A stretch of DNA of 64,000 bases from Campylobacter gastrosuis. GTDB taxonomy: Bacteria > Campylobacterota > Campylobacteria > Campylobacterales > Campylobacteraceae. Below, piece after piece: positions 29,902 through 40,485 of this stretch. The DNA lies in contig NZ_JANURM010000003.1 in NCBI RefSeq assembly GCF_030249845.1, positions 62,001 to 126,000 of the forward strand. Direction: 5' to 3'. Each line of letters opens with the position of its first letter. The stretch's first letter is position 1. The notes beneath the pieces were generated by a model, which was given only the letters and a program-made list of their open reading frames with translations, made no database searches and had not been told where the DNA came from. A program made the translations under genes and the position numbers.

Positions 29902-31196
29902 TGCAGACTAGAATTTTAAAACCCCTAACAAGCCTTGCATTTTGGGTGGTCGTGGCGATTATTGCTGGTATTATCGTAGGCATTATCGCCCCAGAGCTTG
30001 GCGTGGCTAGCAAGCCCGGCATTGACTACTTTATCAAGGCGTTAAAACTTCTTATTGGACCAATTATATTTTTAACAATCGTTTCAGGTATCATCGGACT
30101 TGAAAGCTTAAAGGAGCTTGGCAGTATCGGATTAAAGGCGTTTATCTACTTTGAAGTCGTTAGCACGCTATCGCTTGCGGTGGGAATTTTCTTTGGCGAG
30201 ACGCTTAGACCGGGGCACGGGATGCACCTTGATTACACCAAGCTAGACCCACATAGTATTGATAAATACACCACTGCTGATAAGGATGTCGGCTCAATGT
30301 GGGCAATCCTAAAAGGTGCCGTGCCTAGCGACCCTATCTCGCCGTTTTTAAGCGCAAACACGCTTCAAGTGCTGTTTATGGCACTTGTCGTGGCGATTAC
30401 GCTGTCGTTTTTAAAGGCTGAGCATAAAAAAATCTGCCTAAAACCGCTTGAATTTATCCAGCATTACGTGCTAAAAATTCTTAGCTTTTTAATGCTTTTT
30501 AGCCCAGTAGCAGCCTTTTCAGCAATGGCTTATCTAATCGGCAAATTTGGCATTAACTCGCTTCTTGGTATGTTTGAGCTTTTAGCGGTTATGGCTGTGG
30601 CTTGTCTATTTTTTATCTTTGTCGTGCTTGGGGCGATTTGCTATTTTGCCAAGATAAATATCTTTAAATTTATGAGATTTATCGCAAAAGAGGTGCTTGT
30701 CGTCTTTGCTACAAGCTCGTCAGAAACGGCACTTGGGCCACTTATGCAAAAGCTAGAACGAGCAGGAGTAAATCGTGGTGCTGTGGGGCTAATCATACCT
30801 ACTGGCTACTCGTTTAATCTTGATTGCACAAATATTTACCTAAGCCTAAGCGTTATCTTTTTAGCATACGCATTTGACATACCTTTAAGCATTGAGCATT
30901 TAATTAGTATTTTAATTGTGTTAATGATTACAAGCAAGGGTGCGGTGGGCGTTACTGGCTCTGGATTTATCGTGCTAGCTGGCACATTAGCGGCACTGCC
31001 AAGCACTGGCATACCTGTTGTAACGGTGGCTGTTTTGCTTGGTGTGGATAAGTTTATGTCCGAGATGAGAGCGGTTGGGAATTTATGCGGTAATGCCGTT
31101 GGCTGCGTGATAATCTCAATCTGGGATAAGAAGGTGGATATGGATAAATTCCGCTACGCACTTGATAACCCAAAAGAGTTTGAGTTTAAGTCGTAA
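29901..31196 (+). CDS. Dicarboxylate/amino-acid:cation symporter (DAACS family)
   Basis: This 431-residue polytopic transporter is of the GltP/DctA type. The conserved re-entrant loop region FATSSSETALGPLM (Ser-rich HP1), the TM7 NLDCTN motif (NMDGT in glutamate carriers) and the HP2 GVTGSGFIVL are present. TM7 reads SFNLDCTNIY rather than the common NMDGTxxY, so specificity may be shifted from glutamate toward dicarboxylates. Stop-start overlap with the cyclophilin gene indicates co-transcription. Confidence 0.88.
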   Translation: MQTRILKPLTSLAFWVVVAIIAGIIVGIIAPELGVASKPGIDYFIKALKLLIGPIIFLTIVSGIIGLESLKELGSIGLKAFIYFEVVSTLSLAVGIFFGETLRPGHGMHLDYTKLDPHSIDKYTTADKDVGSMWAILKGAVPSDPISPFLSANTLQVLFMALVVAITLSFLKAEHKKICLKPLEFIQHYVLKILSFLMLFSPVAAFSAMAYLIGKFGINSLLGMFELLAVMAVACLFFIFVVLGAICYFAKINIFKFMRFIAKEVLVVFATSSSETALGPLMQKLERAGVNRGAVGLIIPTGYSFNLDCTNIYLSLSVIFLAYAFDIPLSIEHLISILIVLMITSKGAVGVTGSGFIVLAGTLAALPSTGIPVVTVAVLLGVDKFMSEMRAVGNLCGNAVGCVIISIWDKKVDMDKFRYALDNPKEFEFKS

Positions 31197-31209
31197 GGTT
31201 TTTGATTTT

Positions 31210-31242
31210 GTTTTGTCGGTTGTAAATTTTAACCGACAAAAC
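31210..31242 (+). terminator. Strong hairpin after the symporter gene
   Basis: GTTTTGTCGGTT and AACCGACAAAAC form a perfect 12-bp stem around a 9-nt loop, 13 bp after the stop codon. The rest of the 158-bp gap holds a weaker AAAGCT/AGCTTT pair (31285-31312) and nothing else I recognise. Confidence 0.75.
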
Positions 31243-31354
31243 TTGATATAAATTTAGATAAATTTCTAGCACAAAACGCTCATTAAAGCTAAAAATTTTT
31301 AATTTCAGCTTTAACTTCTCGTGTAAAATCACTAGCTCTTACCTTGCTGAAAAA

Positions 31355-31612
31355 TCACCACTTGTATCCTTTTTTTGCTAAGCGGTCGGCGACTTTATCA
31401 TCAGAGTAGAATTTTAGTTCGCCCTTATCTAATCGTTTGACTATATTTTTTAATTTAATTGTATCAGTTTGATTTAATTTGGTTTGTAAAGTTTTTTTAT
31501 CATCAAGCTGGGTTATGTTAAATTTCTCATCAAAAATTTCTTTTATAGAACTAATGAATTCACTTCTTAAAGCAAAACAATTTTGTGCTTGAAGTATAGT
31601 TGCGTTTGTCAT
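31355..31612 (-). CDS. Hypothetical protein, 85 aa
   Basis: A small soluble, Lys/Asp-rich protein with no signal peptide or membrane segment. The C-terminal half (LNQTDTIKLKNIVKRLDKGELKF) looks helical. A GTAAG-type site precedes the ATG. It lies just downstream of the racemase gene on the same strand (22-nt gap), so it may share its transcript. No family recognised. Confidence 0.5.
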   Translation of the reverse strand: MTNATILQAQNCFALRSEFISSIKEIFDEKFNITQLDDKKTLQTKLNQTDTIKLKNIVKRLDKGELKFYSDDKVADRLAKKGYKW

Positions 31613-31634
31613 TTCTTACCTTTTTTTGAAAATT

Positions 31635-32318
31635 TCAATCATTTAAAGCATAACCAACCGCAAATTTTGCCAGCTCATATGTTGCGTCTATGAATTTATA
31701 TGGTTTATCAAGCGTTGGTAAAAACATAGGAATTTCAGTGCAAGCAGCGACATAAGCGTCCGCCTTTATCTGGCTTAGCGTTTTGTTAAAAAGCCCCACG
31801 TAATCAGCAGTTTTACCAGCTTTGACACCGCTGTAAATGCACTCCATTAGGGCATTTTGTTGCTCGTTTGTAAAGCCCACGCTATTTAGCCCACGCTCGT
31901 TTAAAATTTTATCATACACCTCTCCCTTTTTTGTCCCGCTCGTGGCGATTATGGCTATATCTTTTGCATCAGGATAGGCGTTTTGCAAAGCATTTACGGC
32001 GATTTTTGCAATGTGTAAAATCGTAACACCTGCCATTTTTTCAATCTCATCTGCAAAAAAATGAGCGGTATTGCAAGGCATTATCAAAGCGTCTGCACCA
32101 GCGTTTTTTAGGCGTTTTGCACTCTCAACCAGCTTATCTAGCGGACTATTGCCACAGCCCATTATAAATTTTGTCCTATCTTCAATCTGAGCATAGCTAT
32201 CAATAATAACGTGAATATGCTCCTGATCGCATTTTGCAGGGGTTAAAGAGATGATTTTTTGGTATAAATCAATGGTCGCTAGCGGTCCCATACCGCCGAT
32301 AATACCGAGTGTTTTCAT
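31635..32318 (-). CDS. Aspartate/glutamate racemase family protein
   Basis: This 227-residue cofactor-independent racemase interconverts L- and D-aspartate (or glutamate). The N-terminal MKTLGIIGGMGPLATIDLY is diagnostic. Both catalytic cysteines are present, in MPCNTAHFF (about residue 82) and AACTEIP (about residue 194). Length is normal. The likely role is supply of D-amino acids for the cell wall, or amino-acid metabolism. Substrate is not fixed by sequence. Confidence 0.9.
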   Translation of the reverse strand: MKTLGIIGGMGPLATIDLYQKIISLTPAKCDQEHIHVIIDSYAQIEDRTKFIMGCGNSPLDKLVESAKRLKNAGADALIMPCNTAHFFADEIEKMAGVTILHIAKIAVNALQNAYPDAKDIAIIATSGTKKGEVYDKILNERGLNSVGFTNEQQNALMECIYSGVKAGKTADYVGLFNKTLSQIKADAYVAACTEIPMFLPTLDKPYKFIDATYELAKFAVGYALND

Positions 32319-32396
32319 AAAATTATCCTTAAAATAAAATTTTAATGGTCTAATTTTAGCATTTAAAACAAAAAAGCAGATAAATTTAAAGAGATT

Positions 32397-32416
32397 TTGG
32401 GCGAAAATTCGCCCAA
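32397..32416 (-). terminator. Terminator of the cytochrome c553 gene
   Basis: TTGGGCGAA and TTCGCCCAA form a 9-bp stem with a 2-nt loop just downstream of the minus-strand stop codon. Confidence 0.65.
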
Positions 32417-32421
32417 GTGGA

Positions 32422-32724
32422 TTATTTTAGAGTTTGGATATATTCAGCAACTGCGTTGATATCATCATCGCTAAGTGGGTTTGCGATAGGTTTCATCATA
32501 GCACCCATACCAAATTTATTTGCACCCTCTTTGTAAGACTTCACAGAAGCTACAATCTCATCTTTGCTTAGGGTTGTAAGCACTGGGACTTTGTTGTTAA
32601 AAGACTTTTCAGCCTTAGCTCCGTGACAGGCAACGCATTTTTTATAAATCGTAGCACCATCAGCTGCAAGAGCACCAGTTGCAAGAGCTGCAACAACACC
32701 TGAAATAACAAGAATTTTTTTCAT
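32422..32724 (-). CDS. Periplasmic cytochrome c553-type monohaem protein
   Basis: This 100-residue protein has a Sec signal peptide ending GALAADG. A single CVACHG haem site follows at about residue 35, with a distal Met in the KFGMGAMMKPI region. It matches the small c-type cytochromes that pass electrons from the bc1 complex to the cbb3 oxidase or to peroxidase in Campylobacter. It is monocistronic with its own terminator, and AAAAGGAT precedes the ATG. Confidence 0.9.
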   Translation of the reverse strand: MKKILVISGVVAALATGALAADGATIYKKCVACHGAKAEKSFNNKVPVLTTLSKDEIVASVKSYKEGANKFGMGAMMKPIANPLSDDDINAVAEYIQTLK

Positions 32725-32793
32725 TTTTTATCCTTTTTAAAAAATATTCTTGCATTATAATATAAAAAAGGTAAATTTAGCAATACAAATTTT

Positions 32794-32810
32794 TGGAACA
32801 CCTTTTGCTT
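32794..32810 (+). promoter_or_regulatory. Sigma-54 promoter of flgE
   Basis: TTGGAACACCTTTTGCTT has GG at 32795-32796 and GC at 32807-32808 with exactly 10 bases between them. This is the -24/-12 arrangement of RpoN promoters, and it closely matches the TTGGAAC-N-TTGCTT form used by Campylobacter middle flagellar genes. It ends 31 bp before the flgE start. Confidence 0.85.
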
Positions 32811-32841
32811 AATTGCTAAAACAATTTTAAAAGGATAACCT

Positions 32842-35439
32842 ATGATGAGATCACTTTGGTCTGGTGTGACTGGACTTCAAGCCCACCAGATAGCTATGGA
32901 CGTAGAGGGTAATAACATTTCAAACGTAAATACCGTTGGTTTTAAATATTCTCGTGCGAATTTTGCCGATATTTTAAGCCAAACTCCACGCATTGCCACA
33001 GCCCCACAAGGCGAGCTTGGCGGTCAAAATCCAATGCAAATAGGTCTTGGCACGAGCATAAACTCAACTACTAGGATTTTTAGCCAAGGCACACTTCAAT
33101 CAACCGATAAAAACACCGACTTAGCACTTCAAGGTGATGGATTTTTCATCGTTTCAGCCGATGGCGGTAAGACAAAGCTATACACCAGAAACGGCGACTT
33201 TTTGCGTGATAGAAATGGCAATTTTGTAAATAATAGTGGCTATATCGTGCAGGGCTGGACAAGAGATGAGGATACAAATAACATTGACGCAACCGGGCCG
33301 ATTAAAAATATCGTAATTCGTGAAGGACTTACCACCCCAGCACGTGCCTCAACCGTGATAAATGTCAAAGCCAACCTAGATAGCGGTAACTCAATCGGCA
33401 ATAGAAGCACCCCAATTTACTCGCTTGATGATGTGGCAAATGGGCGAGATTACGATAATGATGGCGTTTTAGACGCTATTGAAATTCATCAAGAAAATGA
33501 CGTAAATAGCAATCAATTCTACACAAACGGCAAAAACGAGCAGGTGCTAACCGAGCGTGGCGTGGATATGGGTGTGCTTTTTGATGAGGTGGGCAATGGC
33601 ATAGCACTTCGTGAAGATCAAGGCATTTGGGTAAGCTACGCAAACGCTGAAACGAGTAAATTTACACTAGGCTCAAACGACCCAGCATTTATCGGTAGAT
33701 ACGGACAAGTCGGTGCAAACGGCGTATTTACCGCACAAGCTGTAAATTTAGATATCACGCTAAATGGCGTGCAAATCCAAAGCACTGGGGCTATTCAAAG
33801 CATTACCGATGTAGCCGCAAAAATCAACGAACAATACGATAAAACCGGCGTCAGAGCTGAAATTTCAGAAGGCAACCGCCTAACGCTAATAAACCGAAAC
33901 AACTCAAACACAACAGAGCAGAGCAAAAATATCCACCTAACGATAAATGGTGGAGATACGACTGGTTTAGCTAATAATACCGATGTTAAAACTGACGCTG
34001 TAACAGGTGTAAAAACCCTAGACGTCATCACAGCCTATCAATACACCTACTCAACCACCTCAATCACAGCTGTGCATAGCTATAATGATAAAATTCCAAG
34101 ACAGATAAACACCACAGAGGATTTACGCCGTGCTATGCAAGAAGACGCTAGAAAATATGTAGATTATGACGGCGATGGCGGTAATGTAAGGCTTGATGCA
34201 GCCGCTGTAAAAACAGCATTAGAGAATGCTTTACAAGTGCCAGCAACAGAAGCAGACCTAGCAACTGGCATAGAAACAGCTATAACAAATGCTCAAAATA
34301 CAGCAAACCAAGCAAACGCAACAAACGCACAAAAACAAGCCGCCCAAGCACTCTCGGCTTTTAAAGAAGAATACCTATCAGCCTATTATAGAAACGTAAA
34401 TGCAGGGGATAACCATAACGACGCTGCTACAAAGGCGCGTGATTACATTGTGAATTTAGCTAGCTTTGATGACTACAACAACGGCGTAACCTTTAAGGTA
34501 AATACAAAAGGTCAGTTTGAGCTAGCAAACCCAGCTGATGGCGTAATGGATAAAGCCCTTTACATTAGCGTCACTGGGCGAACCACACCAGCCTCAGCAA
34601 ATACAGCCGCCATAAACGAAAATGTCCGCCTAACAACGATGATGAGCTCGCTAGAAGGCTCACTAAGCCCGGGTCAAGCCATAAGAACAAGCTCATCATT
34701 TATGATGTCAAGCCACGGCTCAACGATAGAAATTCACGACTCGCTTGGCTCAAAACACACCGTAAATATCAAATGGGCAAAGGTCGGCACGACAAACGAC
34801 GGCGGAACCGAGTGGAATATGGTAATCCAAGTGCCTGAACCTGCTGAAATAAACTTCTCAGGCGAAGGCCCACGAAATGTAATCACTGGCTCACTTAGAT
34901 TTGGCCCAAATGGTGCATTAGCATCATTTAACCCAGCCGGATTTACATTTACTGCAAATAACGGCTCACAAGCAGGTCAATCTGTGCAGTTAAATTTCGG
35001 TCTAAATACCGACTTTAACGGCTTAACAAGCTTTGATAAGGACTCAAATACCGAGTATATCAATCAAGACGGCTATGAAGGTGGCACGCTAAAAGATATC
35101 AAAGTAGATGAAACCGGCACGATAATTGGAGCATTTACAAACGGACAGAGCTTTGGACTTGCAAAAGTAGCGGTGGCGACATTTACAAACAACGAAGGCT
35201 TACAAGCCGAAGGCGGTAATGTCTTTTCTCAAACTGCAAACTCTGGCGAAGCTGTCGTAGGCGTAGCTGGTAGCGGTAACAAAGGCTCAATAGCAGCCGC
35301 AAAACTAGAACAAAGCAACGTGGATTTAAGCCGTGCGCTAACCCAGCTCATAGTCGTCCAGCGTGGCTTTCAAGCCAACTCAAAAACAATCACAACCAGT
35401 GATGAAATGCTAAACACACTACTTCAACTTAAAAATTAA
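32842..35439 (+). CDS. flgE: Flagellar hook protein
   Basis: This 865-residue structural protein polymerises into the flagellar hook. The N-terminal SLWSGVTGLQAHQIAMDVEG with NNISNVNTVGFK is the rod/hook D0 signature, and the C-terminal NVDLSRALTQLIVVQRGFQA with TSDEMLNTLLQLKN closes the D0 helix. The long variable middle (about residues 170-700) is the surface-exposed D2-D4 region, which is large in Campylobacter hooks. It is transcribed from a sigma-54 promoter. Two consecutive ATGs follow AAAAGGATAACC; the first is taken. Confidence 0.96.
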   Translation: MMRSLWSGVTGLQAHQIAMDVEGNNISNVNTVGFKYSRANFADILSQTPRIATAPQGELGGQNPMQIGLGTSINSTTRIFSQGTLQSTDKNTDLALQGDGFFIVSADGGKTKLYTRNGDFLRDRNGNFVNNSGYIVQGWTRDEDTNNIDATGPIKNIVIREGLTTPARASTVINVKANLDSGNSIGNRSTPIYSLDDVANGRDYDNDGVLDAIEIHQENDVNSNQFYTNGKNEQVLTERGVDMGVLFDEVGNGIALREDQGIWVSYANAETSKFTLGSNDPAFIGRYGQVGANGVFTAQAVNLDITLNGVQIQSTGAIQSITDVAAKINEQYDKTGVRAEISEGNRLTLINRNNSNTTEQSKNIHLTINGGDTTGLANNTDVKTDAVTGVKTLDVITAYQYTYSTTSITAVHSYNDKIPRQINTTEDLRRAMQEDARKYVDYDGDGGNVRLDAAAVKTALENALQVPATEADLATGIETAITNAQNTANQANATNAQKQAAQALSAFKEEYLSAYYRNVNAGDNHNDAATKARDYIVNLASFDDYNNGVTFKVNTKGQFELANPADGVMDKALYISVTGRTTPASANTAAINENVRLTTMMSSLEGSLSPGQAIRTSSSFMMSSHGSTIEIHDSLGSKHTVNIKWAKVGTTNDGGTEWNMVIQVPEPAEINFSGEGPRNVITGSLRFGPNGALASFNPAGFTFTANNGSQAGQSVQLNFGLNTDFNGLTSFDKDSNTEYINQDGYEGGTLKDIKVDETGTIIGAFTNGQSFGLAKVAVATFTNNEGLQAEGGNVFSQTANSGEAVVGVAGSGNKGSIAAAKLEQSNVDLSRALTQLIVVQRGFQANSKTITTSDEMLNTLLQLKN

Positions 35440-35467
35440 TTTTCTGCCTAAATAGGCAGAAAATTTT
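35439..35467 (+). terminator. Terminator after flgE
   Basis: ATTTTCTGCCTA and TAGGCAGAAAAT form a 12-bp stem with a 2-nt loop, followed by TTT. It starts at the flgE stop codon. Confidence 0.8.
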
Positions 35468-35487
35468 AAATATATTTGGTAAAAAAT

Positions 35488-36243
35488 ATGTATGAATTTA
35501 AAGTAGATTACGAGCTTGAAACACTAAAAAAGGAGCTTGATAGTTATAGACCTTTGCCAAAAGAGACGGCTAAATCTTTACAATCAAACCTAATGCTTAG
35601 ATACAATCAAGAGAGTAACGCAATAGAGGGGAATTTACTTACTTTATCTGAAACTAAGGTCTTGCTTGAAAATGGACTTACGGCAAAAGGCAAACCATTT
35701 AAAGACCACTTAGATATCATAAATCATCAAAAAGCCATATTATTTTTAAATGATTTAGTGCAAAAAAAGGCGAGTTTAATGCAAAAAGATATCTTAAATT
35801 TTCACTATTTGCTTTTAAAAGGGACACAAAATTCAGATAGTGCTGGAATTTATAGGCGTGTGCCAGTAGCCATAACTGGCTCAATCCATAAAACCACGCC
35901 ACCGCTTTTAATCCAAAAAGATATGGATGATTTAATAATTTGGCACAATGAAGCTTTGAGTAAAAAAATGCACCCAGTAGTAAGAAGTGCCTTACTTCAT
36001 ACAAAATTTGTAAGGATACACCCATTTATTGACGGCAACGGCAGGACAGCAAGACTTTTGCTAAATACAGAGTTGCTAAAATCAGGCTATCCTATGGCAA
36101 TCATTAAAAAAGATGACAGAGTTGAGTATTATGATGCCTTAGAGAGTGTTGGTTTGTCTAATAATTTTGATAAAATCATCGCTTTTATACAAGAAAACGT
36201 AAAAGAGACAACAAAATTTATGCTTGATATCATAAGGCAGTAA
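35488..36243 (+). CDS. Fic-domain protein, likely AMP-transferase with self-inhibitory helix
   Basis: The ATG at 35488 gives 251 residues; a TTG four codons upstream is possible. The full active-site motif HPFIDGNGRTAR lies at about residue 177, so catalysis should be intact. An N-terminal SNAIEGN motif at about residue 42 fits the [S/T]xxxE[G/N] inhibitory helix of class II Fic proteins, whose Glu blocks productive ATP binding. The GIYRR flap precedes the active site. The target is unknown. It has hairpins on both sides and no partner gene, consistent with a self-contained mobile cargo gene. Confidence 0.88.
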   Translation: MYEFKVDYELETLKKELDSYRPLPKETAKSLQSNLMLRYNQESNAIEGNLLTLSETKVLLENGLTAKGKPFKDHLDIINHQKAILFLNDLVQKKASLMQKDILNFHYLLLKGTQNSDSAGIYRRVPVAITGSIHKTTPPLLIQKDMDDLIIWHNEALSKKMHPVVRSALLHTKFVRIHPFIDGNGRTARLLLNTELLKSGYPMAIIKKDDRVEYYDALESVGLSNNFDKIIAFIQENVKETTKFMLDIIRQ

Positions 36244-36252
36244 AGCATAAAC

Positions 36253-36276
36253 CTGCCCAAAAGGGCAGATTTTATT
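36253..36276. terminator. Hairpin between fic and the decayed cytochrome gene
   Basis: CTGCCC and GGGCAG form a 6-bp stem with a 4-nt loop followed by ATTTTATTT. It sits between convergent fic and the cytochrome pseudogene. Confidence 0.7.
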
Positions 36277-36560
36277 TGCTTAAATACTCGCTTAAATTTT
36301 TAAGCTCCTCATCGTTTATCTCGGTCTTTCTAAAAAATGGCATACTATGTTTGCCGTTTCTTACAAAAAACTCAATCATCTCTTTTGACATATCCTTTCG
36401 CTCTGTTAGCAGTGGAGTATGGCAAGTGCGTTGGTGCCTGTCATTTTTACGCCGTGACAGCTGATACACCAAGTATCATAAACCGCTTTACCCTTTTTAA
36501 AATTCTTACTCTCGCCAAATGCAAAACTGCATAAAACTGCTAAAAATACTATAAATTTTC

Positions 36561-36564
<4 letters not shown>
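36272..36564 (-). pseudogene. Frameshifted c-type cytochrome subunit (p-cresol methylhydroxylase type)
   Basis: The ATG at 36564 opens a signal peptide (FIVFLAVLCSFAFGES) and a haem site CISCHG in frame. The frame then stops at TAA (about 36412) just after TNALAILHC. The expected continuation, LLTERKDMSKEMIEFF and MPFFRKTEI with its Met ligand, is found in another frame to 36272. It is therefore a broken small cytochrome of the kind paired with PCMH-like flavoproteins. The start overlaps the end of the flavoprotein remnant by 4 nt, so the two formed an operon. Confidence 0.8.
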
Positions 36565-38122
<1,558 letters not shown>

Positions 38123-38126
<4 letters not shown>

Positions 38127-38515
38127 AATACCGCTCCTTTTTGTAAATTTTTACCCATTGCCCACGCACAAAGTGATGATTTTTTATCTTTGTAAAATGG
38201 CAAAATTTTAAAATCCTTTGCGATTTGAGAAATGACAAAATAGCTCTCATTGCTAGTAAGTCCAGCAATGCATACATCGCCCTTAAAATCGCTAAGTAAC
38301 TGCGTGTAAAACCTGCTAATATCGCCGTTTATCTTTAAAATTTTGCTATCTTTACTTGCGAAATTTCTAGCAAAATTTTCGCTCATTTTATTACCCTCAT
38401 CGTAAAAAATATGAGTGTAAGCAAAACTGCTATCAGAGCCAAAAGAGAACGAACTAAGCGACATAGCCGTGATGATTGAGCCTTGTAAGAAGGCTCTTCT
38501 TGAAATTTTATTTAC
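38123..38515 (-). pseudogene. Tat-signal protein of the PCMH-like operon, start codon lost
   Basis: A 130-residue frame begins at GTA (38515-38513), seven bases after AAGGGGG, and reads VNKISRRAFLQGSIITAM. This is a twin-arginine export signal in exactly the right place, so the start was probably GTG and has mutated to GTA. An internal ATG at 38464 would cut off the Tat motif. The remainder (FAYTHIFYDEGNKM to GKNLQKGAVL) has no recognised domain. Its TGA overlaps the flavoprotein ATG by 4 nt. Probably a maturation or export helper for the flavocytochrome. Confidence 0.65.
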
Positions 38516-38627
38516 TCTACCCCCTTAAAATTTAGTTGCGTTAGCAAATCTTACGCCTTTGGTTATTAATTTTAAATTTAAAATTTATTATAAATAATAT
38601 TTTTTATAAATCAAAAATTTTTGCCTT

Positions 38628-38633
38628 TATAAT
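38628..38633 (+). promoter_or_regulatory. Putative leuD promoter (-10)
   Basis: A TATAAT box lies in the AT-rich 171-bp gap, 54 bp upstream of the leuD ATG. No attenuator-like leader peptide is visible. Confidence 0.45.
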
Positions 38634-38686
38634 TTGATTAGGACTTTTTTGCTAAAATCTGCCGAAATTTTTAAAAAAGGCATTTT

Positions 38687-39169
38687 ATGAACGCAAAAGT
38701 ATGGAGATTTGGCGATAATATTGACACGGACATAATTATCGCTGCTAGGTATTTAAATACATCTGATGAGAACGAACTTGCAAAGCACATTATGGAGGAC
38801 GCTGACCCAAATTTCACGCAAAAAATTTCACGTGGCGATATCATCGTAGCTGGTGAGAATTTTGGCTGTGGTAGCTCTCGTGAGCACGCTCCACTTGCAC
38901 TAAAAGCCGCTGGGATTAGTGCAGTAATTGCAAAAAGTTTTGCAAGAATTTTTTACAGAAACAGCTTTAATACCGGACTTTTAATCCTAGAAATAAAAGA
39001 AACGGACGAGATAAACGAGGGCGATTTGCTTGAAATTAACCTTGATAACGGCGTGATTTTAAATAAAACTAGCAACAAAGAGTATAAATTTAGCCCGATA
39101 CCTGAGTTTATGCAGGAGCTTTTAAAAAGTGGCGGCTTGATTGAATACGCAAAAACAAGTATAAAGTAA
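38687..39169 (+). CDS. leuD: 3-isopropylmalate dehydratase small subunit
   Basis: This 160-residue swivel-domain subunit acts with LeuC to isomerise isopropylmalate in leucine synthesis. The short archaeal/epsilon-type form shows GDNIDTDIIIAARYL near the start and GENFGCGSSREHAP in the substrate-recognition loop. It precedes leuB by 9 nt. leuA and leuC are not in the window. Confidence 0.93.
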   Translation: MNAKVWRFGDNIDTDIIIAARYLNTSDENELAKHIMEDADPNFTQKISRGDIIVAGENFGCGSSREHAPLALKAAGISAVIAKSFARIFYRNSFNTGLLILEIKETDEINEGDLLEINLDNGVILNKTSNKEYKFSPIPEFMQELLKSGGLIEYAKTSIK

Positions 39170-39178
39170 GGAATTTTA

Positions 39179-40240
39179 ATGAAAACGTATAAAATTTGTG
39201 TGATAAAGGGCGACGGCATTGGACCTGAGATTGTTGATGAGGCGATAAAAGTGCTTGACGCTGTTAGTCATAAATTTGGCTTTGAGCTTGAATACGACCA
39301 CCGCTTAATGGGTGGCTGTGCTTATGATGTTTTTGGCGAGCCACTGCCAGATGAAACACTTGAAAGTGCGTTAAATTCGCACGCTGTGCTTTTTGGAGCT
39401 ATCGGTGGGGCAAAGTGGGATAACCTGCCACGTGATAAACGCCCAGAGAGCGGACTTTTAAAGATTAGAAAATCGCTTGGAGCGTTTGCAAACCTGCGTC
39501 CAGCCGTGATTTATGATGAGCTAATAAACGCTAGCACATTAAAGAGCGAGGTTGTTAGAGATGTTGATATTTTAGTCGTTCGTGAGCTCACCGGTGGGCT
39601 GTATTTTGGGCAGCCACGCGAGAAAAAAGATGAGAGTGCCTTTAACACGATGATTTATACAAAGGCCGAGATTGAGCGAATTGCAAAAATCGCCTTTGAA
39701 GCAGCACTAAAACGCAACAAAAAGGTCTGTATGGTAGATAAGGCAAACGTGCTAGAAACTAGCCAACTTTGGCGTGAAGTAACTAGTCAAGTGGCTAAAA
39801 ACTACCCTGATGTCAGTTTAGAATTTATGTATGTTGATAACGCCGCTATGCAACTTGTGCGAAATCCACGCTATTTTGATGTGATTTTAACTGAAAATTT
39901 ATTCGGCGATATTTTAAGCGATGAAGCAAGTATGATTTGCGGGTCAATCGGACTTTTACCAAGTGCCTCAATGGGCGGTAAAGTCGGCATTTACGAGCCT
40001 ATTCACGGCTCAGCACCAGATATTGCCGGACAAGGCATAGCAAACCCAATCGCTACAATCCTAAGCGGCGCTTTAATGTTGCGATACGCCCTAAATGAAG
40101 AAGAGGCAGCAAGTGCCATTGAAGAAGCCGTCAAAAAGGCACTTAGCGAAGGTTATAGAACAAAAGATATTTCAGCTTACGACGCAAAAGAGATTTGCAC
40201 CACAGCCGAAATGGGTAGCGTAATAGCCGGGCTAATTTAA
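39179..40240 (+). CDS. leuB: 3-isopropylmalate dehydrogenase
   Basis: This 353-residue NAD-dependent beta-decarboxylating dehydrogenase acts in leucine synthesis. [12 protein letters not shown] at the start, [22 protein letters not shown] and the NAD loop [18 protein letters not shown] are all present. Its stop shares a base with the ATG of the next gene (TAATG), extending the operon. Confidence 0.96.
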   Translation: MKTYKICVIKGDGIGPEIVDEAIKVLDAVSHKFGFELEYDHRLMGGCAYDVFGEPLPDETLESALNSHAVLFGAIGGAKWDNLPRDKRPESGLLKIRKSLGAFANLRPAVIYDELINASTLKSEVVRDVDILVVRELTGGLYFGQPREKKDESAFNTMIYTKAEIERIAKIAFEAALKRNKKVCMVDKANVLETSQLWREVTSQVAKNYPDVSLEFMYVDNAAMQLVRNPRYFDVILTENLFGDILSDEASMICGSIGLLPSASMGGKVGIYEPIHGSAPDIAGQGIANPIATILSGALMLRYALNEEEAASAIEEAVKKALSEGYRTKDISAYDAKEICTTAEMGSVIAGLI

Positions 40241-40485
40241 TGCTAAATACAATCACAAAAGCCCTAATTTACGAGTCGCAAGGGCTAAAAGATGATGCCT
40301 TAGAGGTGTATAAAAACATACTTAAAAACGACCCTTCAAACAAGGACGCTCTCTTAGCCATTTACAGGCTAAGTGGCGTTAGAAAGAGCAAACCGATAAA
40401 AAACGAGCAGATGAAGGAGTTTTTTATAAATTTAAACACGCCAGAAGAGGTTAATGAATTTAAAAGGTGGTTACTTAGATTATGA
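40240..40485 (+). CDS. Small TPR-like protein, 81 aa
   Basis: The sequence ITKALIYESQGLKDDALEVY followed by KNILKNDPSNKDALLAIYRL looks like one or two tetratricopeptide helix pairs, with a polar C-terminus ending FKRWLLRL. It is soluble and has no signal. It overlaps leuB by 1 nt and the next gene by 4 nt. In C. jejuni a small protein of this kind also sits upstream of ciaD. Function unknown. Confidence 0.65.
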   Translation: MLNTITKALIYESQGLKDDALEVYKNILKNDPSNKDALLAIYRLSGVRKSKPIKNEQMKEFFINLNTPEEVNEFKRWLLRL

